Shown piece by piece: positions 42,693 to 49,276 of a stretch of 49,276 bases of DNA. A program made the position numbers and the translations under genes. The notes under the pieces were generated by a model, which searched no databases, was not told the origin of the DNA, and saw nothing but the letters and a program-made list of their open reading frames with translations. The first letter of the stretch is position 1. Each line of letters opens with the position of its first letter. The stretch is taken from contig JAHJQV010000026.1 in assembly GCA_018819105.1 (NCBI GenBank), forward strand, positions 1-49,276. Reading direction: 5' to 3'. Source of the DNA: Gammaproteobacteria bacterium. Lineage in GTDB: Bacteria > Pseudomonadota > Gammaproteobacteria > Xanthomonadales > Wenzhouxiangellaceae.

Positions 42693-43271
42693 TCAGTCGT
42701 GCAAGGGTACCGTCACGGTGAATGCGCCGCGCAGCTCTCCGACTTCGAAATCACGCGCCTGGTCCTGTGGATAGCCGGCATCAATGGTCGCAGCCACTGG
42801 TGTAGCGATGTTGCTGCCATGGCAATTCAGACAGAGTGGCTGCATGGGAATGGCACGCATCCAGCGACCGCTACGCGCACCGTTGTCGTTGTGCACGGCA
42901 AACACCTCAATCTGGCTGGCCGGCTCACCGGCAGCCAGTCGCGCCTGCATGAGCTCCAGCATGCGTTGCTCACAGGCATCGGGCTGATTGTCTGGATTGC
43001 GCACGCGCAAGGCAGTACGGCCAACCTGCATGGCATGTGCGGTGGAAACCTGGTCAGCAATCTCCGGTGCCTGCAGGCGACAGAATGCAACCGCCGCCAC
43101 CGGCCCCTCAGCCTGGATGGACTGTTGCAGTGTGCTGACCAGGTTCCGGCCCAGTTCCGCAGCGCCCTGCCTGGCTTCGGTAACCCAATTTGGCGGTGCC
43201 TCCTCGCCACCGGCAGCCAGCGGCAGAATCAGCACACCGGCCAGCAGCCATGCTGTGTGGCGACCGCTCAT
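42693..43271 (-). CDS. Periplasmic heme protein, Tll0287-like (DUF3365) domain
   Basis: 192 residues. Signal peptide (AWLLAGVLILPLAAGG), then a Tll0287-like domain: a helical N-terminal half (GPVAAVAFCRLQAPEIAD), NPDNQPDACEQRML and a c-type heme motif CLNCH in QPLCLNCHGSNIA, followed by DFEVGELRGAFTVTVPL. Proteins of this group are small c-type heme sensors or redox proteins. The start at 43271 overlaps the DUF2892 gene stop (ATGA). A CcsA-like protein is encoded nearby, but no other cytochrome genes are. Confidence 0.85.
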   Translation of the reverse strand: MSGRHTAWLLAGVLILPLAAGGEEAPPNWVTEARQGAAELGRNLVSTLQQSIQAEGPVAAVAFCRLQAPEIADQVSTAHAMQVGRTALRVRNPDNQPDACEQRMLELMQARLAAGEPASQIEVFAVHNDNGARSGRWMRAIPMQPLCLNCHGSNIATPVAATIDAGYPQDQARDFEVGELRGAFTVTVPLHD

Positions 43272-43471
43272 TTGAATGCCGCGCCCGGTCGCTGTCCCAT
43301 CGTCTTCAGTACTCTGGCGAGTGGGCAGAATCCGGTGAAGGCCGCCTGCATGAGATTGACACCCATCAGCGCGGCCAGCCACAGCCACTGCCAACTGAAC
43401 AGCCAGCCCAGCGCAACGCTCAACAGTATCATGCCACCGGCAAATGCCATAACGATTCGATCTATGTTCAT
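43268..43471 (-). CDS. DUF2892 inner-membrane protein
   Basis: 67 residues: MNIDRIVMAFAGGMILLSVA opens the YgaP-like DUF2892 domain of two transmembrane helices, followed by ALMGVNLMQAAFTGFCPLAR with the typical GFCP motif and a short tail. Such proteins often accompany rhodanese or sulfide-responsive genes; here the partner is a c-heme protein. An AT-rich promoter region with an imperfect palindrome (43570-43591) lies upstream. ATG 43471 with GAGC in front; the frame is open further but not protein-like. Confidence 0.88.
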   Translation of the reverse strand: MNIDRIVMAFAGGMILLSVALGWLFSWQWLWLAALMGVNLMQAAFTGFCPLARVLKTMGQRPGAAFK

Positions 43472-43569
43472 TACAAGCTCCTGTGTGTGGTGACCCGGAC
43501 AGACCCGGTGACGCTTGCTGACAGTGACACCAGGGCCTGCTTGCGGGCTTGCATAGTTAATCTGCAAGT

Positions 43570-43591
43570 ACTAATATAAGATTATTCTAAT
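43570..43591. promoter_or_regulatory. AT-rich imperfect palindrome between DUF2892 and MMPL genes
   Basis: ACTAATATAA-GA-TTATTCTAAT has 10-base arms matching at seven positions and sits in an AT-rich 50-base stretch between divergent genes, about 100 bases from one start and 40 from the other. ArsR-type sulfide/peroxide sensors such as BigR bind AT-rich palindromes ahead of DUF2892 genes, so that kind of control is possible; no regulator gene is in the window. Confidence 0.4.
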
Positions 43592-43629
43592 TTATAGTCA
43601 AGCCAGCGGCAATCACCGAGGTCAGGTTC

Positions 43630-46323
43630 ATGTCATACCCTTCCATGCTGGATAAACTGGCACATCGCAGCACTGCTTTCGCGCTGCGTCGTGCCGGACT
43701 GATCAGCCTGAGCCTGCTGCTTTCCACGCTGTTGCTGGTGGCGCTGGCAGCTCTGCCCAGTCTGTGGCCACAGCAGTTTCCCGGTCTGCATGCACTGAGC
43801 ATTGATACCGACCCGGAGAACATGCTGGCCGCAGATGAGCCGGTGCGACAGTTTCACGATCAGGCCACTGCCGATTTCGCCATTCATGACCTGCTGGTGA
43901 TCGGCATCATCAACCGTAGCGATCCCGACGGCGTGTTCAACCCGGCGTCGCTGGCGCGCATTCATGCGCTGAGCGAATATGCCGTAGGGCTGAGCTATCC
44001 CGCTACCGCTGATGGCTCCGGTGCCCGACAAACCGAGCGCGTCATCGGTGTCGACATCCTGTCACCCGGCAACGTCGACGACATACGCCAGGACGGCCCG
44101 GGGCAGGTTACATTTTCCTGGCTGATGCCTGAGCCACCGGACACGCGCAAACAGGCGCGGGCGGTGCGGGAGAGGGCTCTGCGCATCCCCATGCTGGCCG
44201 GCACCATGCTCGGTCGCGACCACAGCACGCTGGCCCTGTACCTGCCATTGAGCAGCAAGACGATCTCATGGAATGTGCGCCGTGACCTGTTGGCATTTGT
44301 CGCCGACTGGCCGGCGGACGACGAACTGCACATCACCGGACTGCCGGTGGCAGAAGACACCTTTGGTGTGGAGATGTTCTACCAGATGGCCATCTCGGCA
44401 CCACTGGCGATGCTGGTGATCTTTCTGCTGATGTGGTGGTTCTTTGGTCATCTGCTGCTGGTGATCTCACCCATGATCGTGGCGCTGGTCAGCGCGCTGT
44501 CTACCATGGCGCTGCTGATCATCAGCGGCAACACCATCCACATCATGAGTTCGATGATCCCGATCTTCATCATGCCGATCGCGGTACTGGACGCGGTGCA
44601 CATTCTGTCAGCAGCGTTCGACAGCCATCATCAGCATGAAACTCGCGCCGACACCATGCAGGCGGTGATGACCGAACTGTTTCGGCCCATGCTGTTCACC
44701 ACGCTGACCACCAGCGCCGGCTTTGCCTCACTGGCATTGACACCAATCCCGCCCGTGCAGGTGTTCGGCATATTCGTCGCCATCGGTGTGCTGCTGGCCT
44801 GGCTGTTTAGCATCACCTTTATCCCCGCCTACTTCATGCTGATTCCGGAGCAGCGGCTGCAATCCTTTGGACATGCCACCAGCGCCGGCAACGATCGCGG
44901 CAGCTGGCTGGTTCGATCAATGCAGCTGTGCGCCCGACTGGCGACCACACAACATCGCCTGATCATGCTGGCGGCACTGCTGATGCTGCTGTTGTCTGTC
45001 TGGGGCATCAGCCGCATCCAGATCAATGACAACCCGATCAAGTGGTTTGAATCCTCCCACCTGATTCGCGTCGCCGACCAGGTTCTCAATGATCAGCTCG
45101 CGGGCACCTACATGGCCTATCTGCAAATTGAGGCCGATGCCAGCGACGATCTGCCGGCGCTGCGCCAGCAACTGATCAATGCCCTCAAACAACAGGCGCA
45201 GGACATGCCTGCCAGCGATGCTGCGGTCATGCAGGCGGCAATGCAGGTGATCCGGTCCGAGCCAGCTGACGAGCTCAATGACTGGTATCAGGCCATCCAG
45301 CAACAGCTTAGCGACCAGGCCGATCATAGCGACCAGCCACTGCTGTGGGAGGACGCCTGGCAGCTGGTTGACCGTTCGCGTGCACTGCAGGAAAGCTTCA
45401 AGCAGCCAGCCATGCTGGCATGGCAGCTGCAGTTGCAGCAGGCGCTGCAGGCCAGTGAGCAGGTGGGCAAGATCAATGCCTTGACCGACATCGTGCAGAC
45501 GGTCTACCGCGAGTTGCTGGGCGGTGATGACTCAGCCTATCGTTTGCCGGAAAGCTCTGCGGCCGTGGCCCAGACGCTGCTCACCTATCAGAACAGCCAC
45601 CGCCCCCAGGATCTGTGGCACTTTGTCACCCCGGATTTCCGCCGCAGCAATCTGTGGGTGCAGCTCAACAGCGGTGACAACCGCGACATGGAGCAGGTTA
45701 TTGCCAGCCTGGAGCGGTTTTTGCAATCCCATCCACCACCTCAGCCGGTCAGCGCAAAATGGTTTGGACTCACCTACATCAATGTGGTGTGGCAGGACAA
45801 GATGGTGCACGGCATGCTGCTGGCGTTTCTCGGCTCATTCCTGATCGTGCTGCTGATGATGAGCCTGCTGTTCCGTTCGCTGTTGTGGGGTCTGCTGGCG
45901 ATGCTGCCGCTGACGCTGACCGTGGCGCTGATCTATGCCGTGATCGGCTTTATCGGCAAGGATTATGACATGCCGGTGGCGGTGCTCAGCGCGCTGAGCC
46001 TGGGCCTGGCGGTGGACTTCGCCATTCACCTGCTCACGCGCACGCGCCAGTTTTATCGCCAGCATGGCAGCTGGGCGAAGACCGTGCCCCAGGTGTTCGG
46101 CGAGCCGGCGCGGGCGATCTCGCGCAATATCATTGTGCTTGGTGCCGGATTCCTGCCGCTGCTGGCGGCACCACTGGTGCCGTATCAGACGGTGGGCATA
46201 TTCATTGCCGCCATCATATTCGCTGCCGGCATGATCACGCTGTTGCTGTTGCCCGCAGTGATCCAGGCTTTGCAACGACCATTGTTTGACCGGCTCAGTC
46301 GCCGGCAGGAGGACTCAACATGA
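43630..46323 (+). CDS. RND superfamily (MMPL-type) exporter
   Basis: 897 residues with the doubled RND layout: an N-terminal helix, a periplasmic loop (about 55-245), a first five- to six-helix MMPL block (YQMAISAPLAMLVIFLLMWW, IPIFIMPIAVLDAVHILSAA, TTLTTSAGFASLALTPIPPV), a second helix and large periplasmic loop (about 440-710), and the second MMPL block ending in ALSLGLAVDFAIHLLTRTRQ and VPYQTVGIFIAAIIFAAGMI. The relay residues GxxxD in both blocks (AVLDAVH and AVDFAIH) are present. With a LolA-like and a barrel protein behind it, it probably extracts a lipid or hydrophobic substrate; identity unknown. Ends in an ATGA overlap. Confidence 0.9.
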   Translation: MSYPSMLDKLAHRSTAFALRRAGLISLSLLLSTLLLVALAALPSLWPQQFPGLHALSIDTDPENMLAADEPVRQFHDQATADFAIHDLLVIGIINRSDPDGVFNPASLARIHALSEYAVGLSYPATADGSGARQTERVIGVDILSPGNVDDIRQDGPGQVTFSWLMPEPPDTRKQARAVRERALRIPMLAGTMLGRDHSTLALYLPLSSKTISWNVRRDLLAFVADWPADDELHITGLPVAEDTFGVEMFYQMAISAPLAMLVIFLLMWWFFGHLLLVISPMIVALVSALSTMALLIISGNTIHIMSSMIPIFIMPIAVLDAVHILSAAFDSHHQHETRADTMQAVMTELFRPMLFTTLTTSAGFASLALTPIPPVQVFGIFVAIGVLLAWLFSITFIPAYFMLIPEQRLQSFGHATSAGNDRGSWLVRSMQLCARLATTQHRLIMLAALLMLLLSVWGISRIQINDNPIKWFESSHLIRVADQVLNDQLAGTYMAYLQIEADASDDLPALRQQLINALKQQAQDMPASDAAVMQAAMQVIRSEPADELNDWYQAIQQQLSDQADHSDQPLLWEDAWQLVDRSRALQESFKQPAMLAWQLQLQQALQASEQVGKINALTDIVQTVYRELLGGDDSAYRLPESSAAVAQTLLTYQNSHRPQDLWHFVTPDFRRSNLWVQLNSGDNRDMEQVIASLERFLQSHPPPQPVSAKWFGLTYINVVWQDKMVHGMLLAFLGSFLIVLLMMSLLFRSLLWGLLAMLPLTLTVALIYAVIGFIGKDYDMPVAVLSALSLGLAVDFAIHLLTRTRQFYRQHGSWAKTVPQVFGEPARAISRNIIVLGAGFLPLLAAPLVPYQTVGIFIAAIIFAAGMITLLLLPAVIQALQRPLFDRLSRRQEDST

Positions 46324-47171
46324 ACATCATCACCATGATCAGCCGTGTCCTGATCGCTGTGGCGGCACTGCTGTGGTGTTTGCCGACAGCGGCCACTGAC
46401 AACAGCGCGCTCAACGTGGAAGAGATCGTGCATCGGGCCAATCTGATTGCCTATTATCAGGGCAAGGATGGCCGCGCCGAGGTGCAGATGACCATCACCG
46501 ACCAGCAGGGACGCGAACGAGAACGGCGCATGATCATCCTGCGTCGGGACGATGCAGACAGCGATGCACTGGCTGCACATGCCTATCTCAGTGCACAGCA
46601 GTATTATGTGTATTTTCAGCGACCGGCCGACCTGAACCGCACCGTGTTCATGGTATGGAAACAGCTGGACAGCGAAGATGATCGCTGGCTGTATCTGCCA
46701 TCACTGGATCTGGTGCGGCGCATTGCCGCCACCGACAAGCGCAACAGTTTTGTCGGTTCGGACTTCTACTATGAAGATGTTTCAGGTCGTCAGCTGGACC
46801 TGGATGAACATGCACTGATCACTGAAACCGAGCAGTATTATGTGCTCAGATCCACGCCCAAACAGGCCGATCAGGTGGAGTTTGACTGGTATGTCAGCCA
46901 TGTCCACAAAAGCACTTTCATCCCGGTGCAGATCAGTTATTACCGCAATGACCCCAACAAACCGGAAGGCCACAAGTACCGGGAGGCCACCGTACTGCAG
47001 GTCGAAACCATACAGGGCCGTCCAACCGTGACCCGCGCGCGCATGCAGTCACTGGATGCGGGCACCGAGACGGTGATGAGCTATCGCCGAGTCGAATACG
47101 ACGTCGGTCTGCCTGCGGACATCTTCAGTGAGCGTCATCTGCGCTCGGCACCCAGACAGTATCTGCGCTGA
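46320..47171 (+). CDS. Outer-membrane lipoprotein-sorting (LolA-like) protein
   Basis: 283 residues. Signal peptide (RVLIAVAALLWCLPTAATD), then the PF17131-type LolA-like fold: VEEIVHRANLIAYYQGKDGR, the FQRPADLNRTVFMVWK segment, RWLYLPSLDLVRRIAATDKR, NSFVGSDFYYEDVSGRQLDL and FIPVQISYYRNDPNKPEGHK. These proteins are habitually encoded with MMPL/RND transporters, and presumably carry a hydrophobic cargo across the periplasm. Coupled to the transporter gene by a four-base overlap and followed by the barrel gene after nine bases. Confidence 0.92.
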   Translation: MNIITMISRVLIAVAALLWCLPTAATDNSALNVEEIVHRANLIAYYQGKDGRAEVQMTITDQQGRERERRMIILRRDDADSDALAAHAYLSAQQYYVYFQRPADLNRTVFMVWKQLDSEDDRWLYLPSLDLVRRIAATDKRNSFVGSDFYYEDVSGRQLDLDEHALITETEQYYVLRSTPKQADQVEFDWYVSHVHKSTFIPVQISYYRNDPNKPEGHKYREATVLQVETIQGRPTVTRARMQSLDAGTETVMSYRRVEYDVGLPADIFSERHLRSAPRQYLR

Positions 47172-47180
47172 GTCACTGTT

Positions 47181-48668
47181 GTGCGTGCTGCAACCTGGTT
47201 GATTGTGCTGGCTCTGATTGCCGGCAGTGCACCTTCGTTGTGGGCACAGGACAACAGCGCAGAGTCTGGGCAGGCAACCGACATCCCACCTCTGCCGCCG
47301 GGACTCCAGGATCCGCCACCGACAGATAGCAATGCAGAAATCGATGCGCGGACCAGTACAGAGACACCGCCTTTGCCGCAGGGTCTGGGTGACACCACAC
47401 TAGCGTCAAAACCAGCACACAGCGATGCGGTCAACTCAGCTTTTGACAGCGGCGTGCATGGTTTCTGGGAAGTCAGGCTGGGCAGTCGCCTGCGCAGCGA
47501 TCCCGATCAGCGCAGTCTGAGCATGGCAGAAACCCGCTTGCAGTTGCGCCGTGATCAGTCGCTGGGTGCGGTATTGCTGCGGGTCAACGCCGATCTGCTG
47601 TATGACGGCATCGCTGAAACGCAGAACATCGATCTGCGCGCAGGCCGCGGATGGCTGGATCTGCGTCAGGCCTATGTCTCGACACCGCTCGGTCAGTACC
47701 TGGATCTGCGCGCTGGCCGGCAGATACTTACCTGGGGCGTCGGCGATCTGCTGTTTCTTAATGACCTGTTTCCAAAAGACTGGAATGCTTTTTTCATTGG
47801 CCGTGATCTGGAGTATCTGAAGGCGCCGTCTGATGCCATCAAGCTGTCGGCATACACTGACGCATTCAACGTGGACCTGGTCTACACACCCCGCTTTGAT
47901 CCAGACAGATTTGTCGACAACAGCAGATTGTCATTTTTTGATTCGCGCAGCAACAGTGTGATCGGTAGCAGCACTGTGTTCGAGCCGGTGTTGCCGGATC
48001 GCTGGTTCCGGGACGACGAATGGTCGATGCGCGCGCATCGTGTGCTGGGAGCGTGGGAGTTCGCCGGCTATGGCTACCGTGGTTACTGGAAAAGCCCGAA
48101 TGGTTTTCGCCTGGCTGCTGACCACGACATGTCAGCGTCGTTGCAAGTGGTGTTCCCACGCTTGCATGCCTGGGGTGCAAGTCTGCGCGGCCCCATCTTC
48201 AACGGCATTGTGTCGATGGAAACCTCTCGCTATGACTCCCGCGATGACCCGACTGGCAGTGATCCACTGCTGCCCAATGATCAGTGGCGTTTTCTGCTTG
48301 GCTACGAGCAGGAACTGGTCGCCGATCTGACTCTGGGTCTGCAGTACTATCAGGAGCGCACACTGGATTACGATGCATTGCTGGCCTCGTTGCCGGATGG
48401 CATTGCAGCACCCGATCTTCGTCGTCACCTGCTGACTGGCAGAATAAATCTGCTAACCCATAACCAGAACGTGAACTGGACACTGTTTCTGTTTGCCTCA
48501 CCGTCTGATGAGGACTTGTATCTGCGTGCCAGCTGGCAATGGCAGATGACGGATCGCTGGCAGACCGGGATCGGCTTCAACGTGTTTGCCGGAAGACAGC
48601 GGAACAGCTTTTTTGGCCAGTTCACAGACAACACCAATGTCCATGCCAGTCTGCGCTATGGCTTCTAG
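47181..48668 (+). CDS. Predicted outer-membrane beta-barrel protein
   Basis: 495 residues. GTG start, signal peptide (ATWLIVLALIAGSAPSLWAQ), a proline-rich linker with a doubled motif (PPLPPGLQD and PPLPQGLGD), then alternating amphipathic strands to the end with the terminal aromatic signature RYGF. FWEVRLGSRLRSDPDQRSLS, ETRLQLRRDQSL and LRAGRQILTWGVGDLLFLND resemble DUF1302-type porin-like proteins that accompany RND plus LolA-like genes. It would complete an envelope-spanning trio for export of, or signalling with, a lipid-like substrate. Third gene of the operon; no T-rich terminator right after. Confidence 0.85.
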   Translation: MRAATWLIVLALIAGSAPSLWAQDNSAESGQATDIPPLPPGLQDPPPTDSNAEIDARTSTETPPLPQGLGDTTLASKPAHSDAVNSAFDSGVHGFWEVRLGSRLRSDPDQRSLSMAETRLQLRRDQSLGAVLLRVNADLLYDGIAETQNIDLRAGRGWLDLRQAYVSTPLGQYLDLRAGRQILTWGVGDLLFLNDLFPKDWNAFFIGRDLEYLKAPSDAIKLSAYTDAFNVDLVYTPRFDPDRFVDNSRLSFFDSRSNSVIGSSTVFEPVLPDRWFRDDEWSMRAHRVLGAWEFAGYGYRGYWKSPNGFRLAADHDMSASLQVVFPRLHAWGASLRGPIFNGIVSMETSRYDSRDDPTGSDPLLPNDQWRFLLGYEQELVADLTLGLQYYQERTLDYDALLASLPDGIAAPDLRRHLLTGRINLLTHNQNVNWTLFLFASPSDEDLYLRASWQWQMTDRWQTGIGFNVFAGRQRNSFFGQFTDNTNVHASLRYGF

Positions 48669-48753
48669 TCTGCCGGTAAGGATTTATCAGGGCATTAGCC
48701 ACCGCTTACGTATGGAATCCAGCAAGCTCAAGTGACTCAACTTACATGATCAG

Positions 48754-48805
48754 TGCCTTCACCTGCAGCGAAGGCGGAAGGTGAATGACGATACACTGCC
48801 AGGCC
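48754..48805 (-). ncRNA. Truncated leftmost copy of the tandem structured repeat
   Basis: Only the 5' part (minus sense) of the repeat body is present: the GGCCTGGCAGTG strand and the first hairpin (TTCACCT...AGGTGAA arms), with one change in the hairpin loop. The closing strand and terminator are missing; left of 48754 the sequence is unrelated. The 48669-48753 stretch after the barrel gene holds nothing else recognisable. Confidence 0.6.
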
Positions 48806-48828
48806 ATAGGCATTCGTATCCTGTGCAT

Positions 48829-49005
48829 AAAAAAACCCCGACAAAACGAAGTGTATCGGGGTTTTGCTTGTAGATGCCTGGCAGTGACCCGGCTGCGCGG
48901 CCGTAACCGCGACAATGCATAGGCGGACTTCGCCGCTCCGTATGGCCCGTCAGGGCCTTCACCTGCAGCGAAGGCGAAAGGTGAATGACGATACACTGCC
49001 AGGCC
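48829..49005 (-). ncRNA. Structured RNA unit with intrinsic terminator, copy 1
   Basis: Read on the minus strand: a 131-base body (49005-48875) closed by an 11-bp helix GCCTGGCAGTG/CACTGCCAGGC and containing hairpins TTCACCT...AGGTGAA, GGCCC-TGAC-GGGCC, a GCGG/CCGC stem and CGCGG...CCGCG; then a short linker and a terminator hairpin (48861-48836, CCCCGA...TCGGGG) followed by seven T. On the plus strand the same hairpin has only four T, so minus-strand transcription is favoured. Copy 2 follows at an offset of 198. I know no RNA family with this layout. Confidence 0.65.
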
Positions 49006-49025
49006 ATAATATTAGAATCCTGTGC

Positions 49026-49203
49026 AAAAAAAACCCCGACACAGCGATGTGTATCGGGGTTTTGCTTGTAGATGCCTGGCAGTGACCCGGCTGCGCGGCC
49101 GTAACCGCGTCAATGCATAGGCGGACTTCGCCACTCCGTATGGCCCGTCAGGGCCTTCACCTGCAGCGAAGGCGAAAGGTGAATGACGATACACTGCCAG
49201 GCC
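49026..49203 (-). ncRNA. Structured RNA unit with intrinsic terminator, copy 2
   Basis: Same unit as at 48829-49005: body 49203-49073, terminator hairpin 49059-49034 with an eight-base T tract (minus sense). Differences from copy 1 are few and leave the closing helix intact; the terminator inner stem is longer here (ACACA/TGTGT). An open frame that spans copy 1 is stopped here by TGA, so the conservation is not of a protein. TAATAT just upstream (plus 49207-49212 region) is a possible -10 box. Confidence 0.65.
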
Positions 49204-49225
49204 ATAATATTAGAATCCTGTGCAT

Positions 49226-49276
49226 AAAAAAACCCCGACACAGCGATGTGTATCGGGGTTTTGCTTGTAGATGCCT
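49226..49276 (-). ncRNA. 3' end of a further structured RNA unit cut by the window edge
   Basis: The terminator hairpin (49258-49233) with its T tract and the final AGGCATC of the next body are present; the rest lies beyond the window. This shows that the array continues to the right with at least one more copy. Confidence 0.65.

Noticed and set aside
48742-49194. Minus-strand open frames of 60-84 codons across the tandem repeat
   Set aside because: They run through the terminator, and the frame open in one copy is stopped by TGA in the next; no ribosome sites.
48875-49203. 5S rRNA genes in tandem (ends read TGCCTGGC and GCCAGGCA)
   Set aside because: The closing strands resemble 5S helix I, but the body is 131 bases and lacks the conserved internal 5S loops on either strand.
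48829-49276. CRISPR array
   Set aside because: The repeated unit is about 198 bp with no unique spacers of 25-40 bp and no cas genes.
1-49276. tRNA genes, 16S/23S rRNA, integrase, toxin-antitoxin or Cas genes
   Set aside because: Looked for and not found; rnpB is the only RNA gene of known family that I can support.

Overview
The window looks like chromosome of a gammaproteobacterium (about 7.1-49.3 kb) with a mobilizable element of alphaproteobacterial style at its left end (1 to about 7.1 kb). The main part is GC-rich with glutamine-rich proteins and carries genes typical of free-living aerobic gammaproteobacteria: the HutF/HutG branch of histidine degradation, AmgK-MurU cell-wall recycling, three-gene pntA-pntA-pntB, ffh, rnpB and Pseudomonas-like REP palindromes. 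I do not assign a genus.

Left end: the edge of an IS3-family insertion sequence (1-142) cuts the N-terminal part off an SMC-like ATPase gene. Next come an ArdC-type antirestriction protein, a divergent MarR / DoxX-glutathione transferase cassette with a clear 14-bp inverted-repeat operator, three small element genes, and a relaxase-MobC pair with a candidate oriT upstream. No integrase or att site is visible. The boundary with the chromosome is probably near 7.1 kb, where REP repeats begin.

7.4-17.6 kb: complete histidine utilization (hutI-hutH-hutG and hutU leftward, hutF rightward). hutF is followed directly by egtB and egtD of ergothioneine synthesis, so two competing fates of histidine sit in one locus. 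17.6-18.1 kb holds a tandem pair of 159-bp REP/palindrome elements. 18.2-19.5 kb holds two DUF4398-type lipoproteins, one with an OmpA domain. 19.7-24.2 kb is a tyrosine/homogentisate operon (hpd-hmgA-fahA-maiA) with a divergent MarR regulator whose gene overlaps amgK-murU. A TonB-domain protein of odd architecture, the transhydrogenase operon and a large lipoprotein follow.

32.3-35.0 kb: a perfect 113-bp direct repeat of the 3' end of a threonine synthase gene brackets about 2.4 kb of AT-richer DNA with three secreted proteins of unknown function, two of them paralogs. 35-43.5 kb is housekeeping: threonine synthase, M23 peptidase, glycerophosphodiesterase, DUF2237, ffh, a CcsA-like protein, a CorC-like protein, rnpB, and a c-type heme protein with a DUF2892 protein. 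43.6-48.7 kb is an RND/MMPL transporter, LolA-like protein and outer-membrane barrel operon.

The right edge (48.75-49.28 kb) is a tandem array with a period of about 198-200 bp. Each unit folds into a closed multi-hairpin body followed by an intrinsic terminator when read on the minus strand. It resembles an array of structured small RNAs and matches no RNA family I recognise. It is the most interesting candidate for something undescribed.
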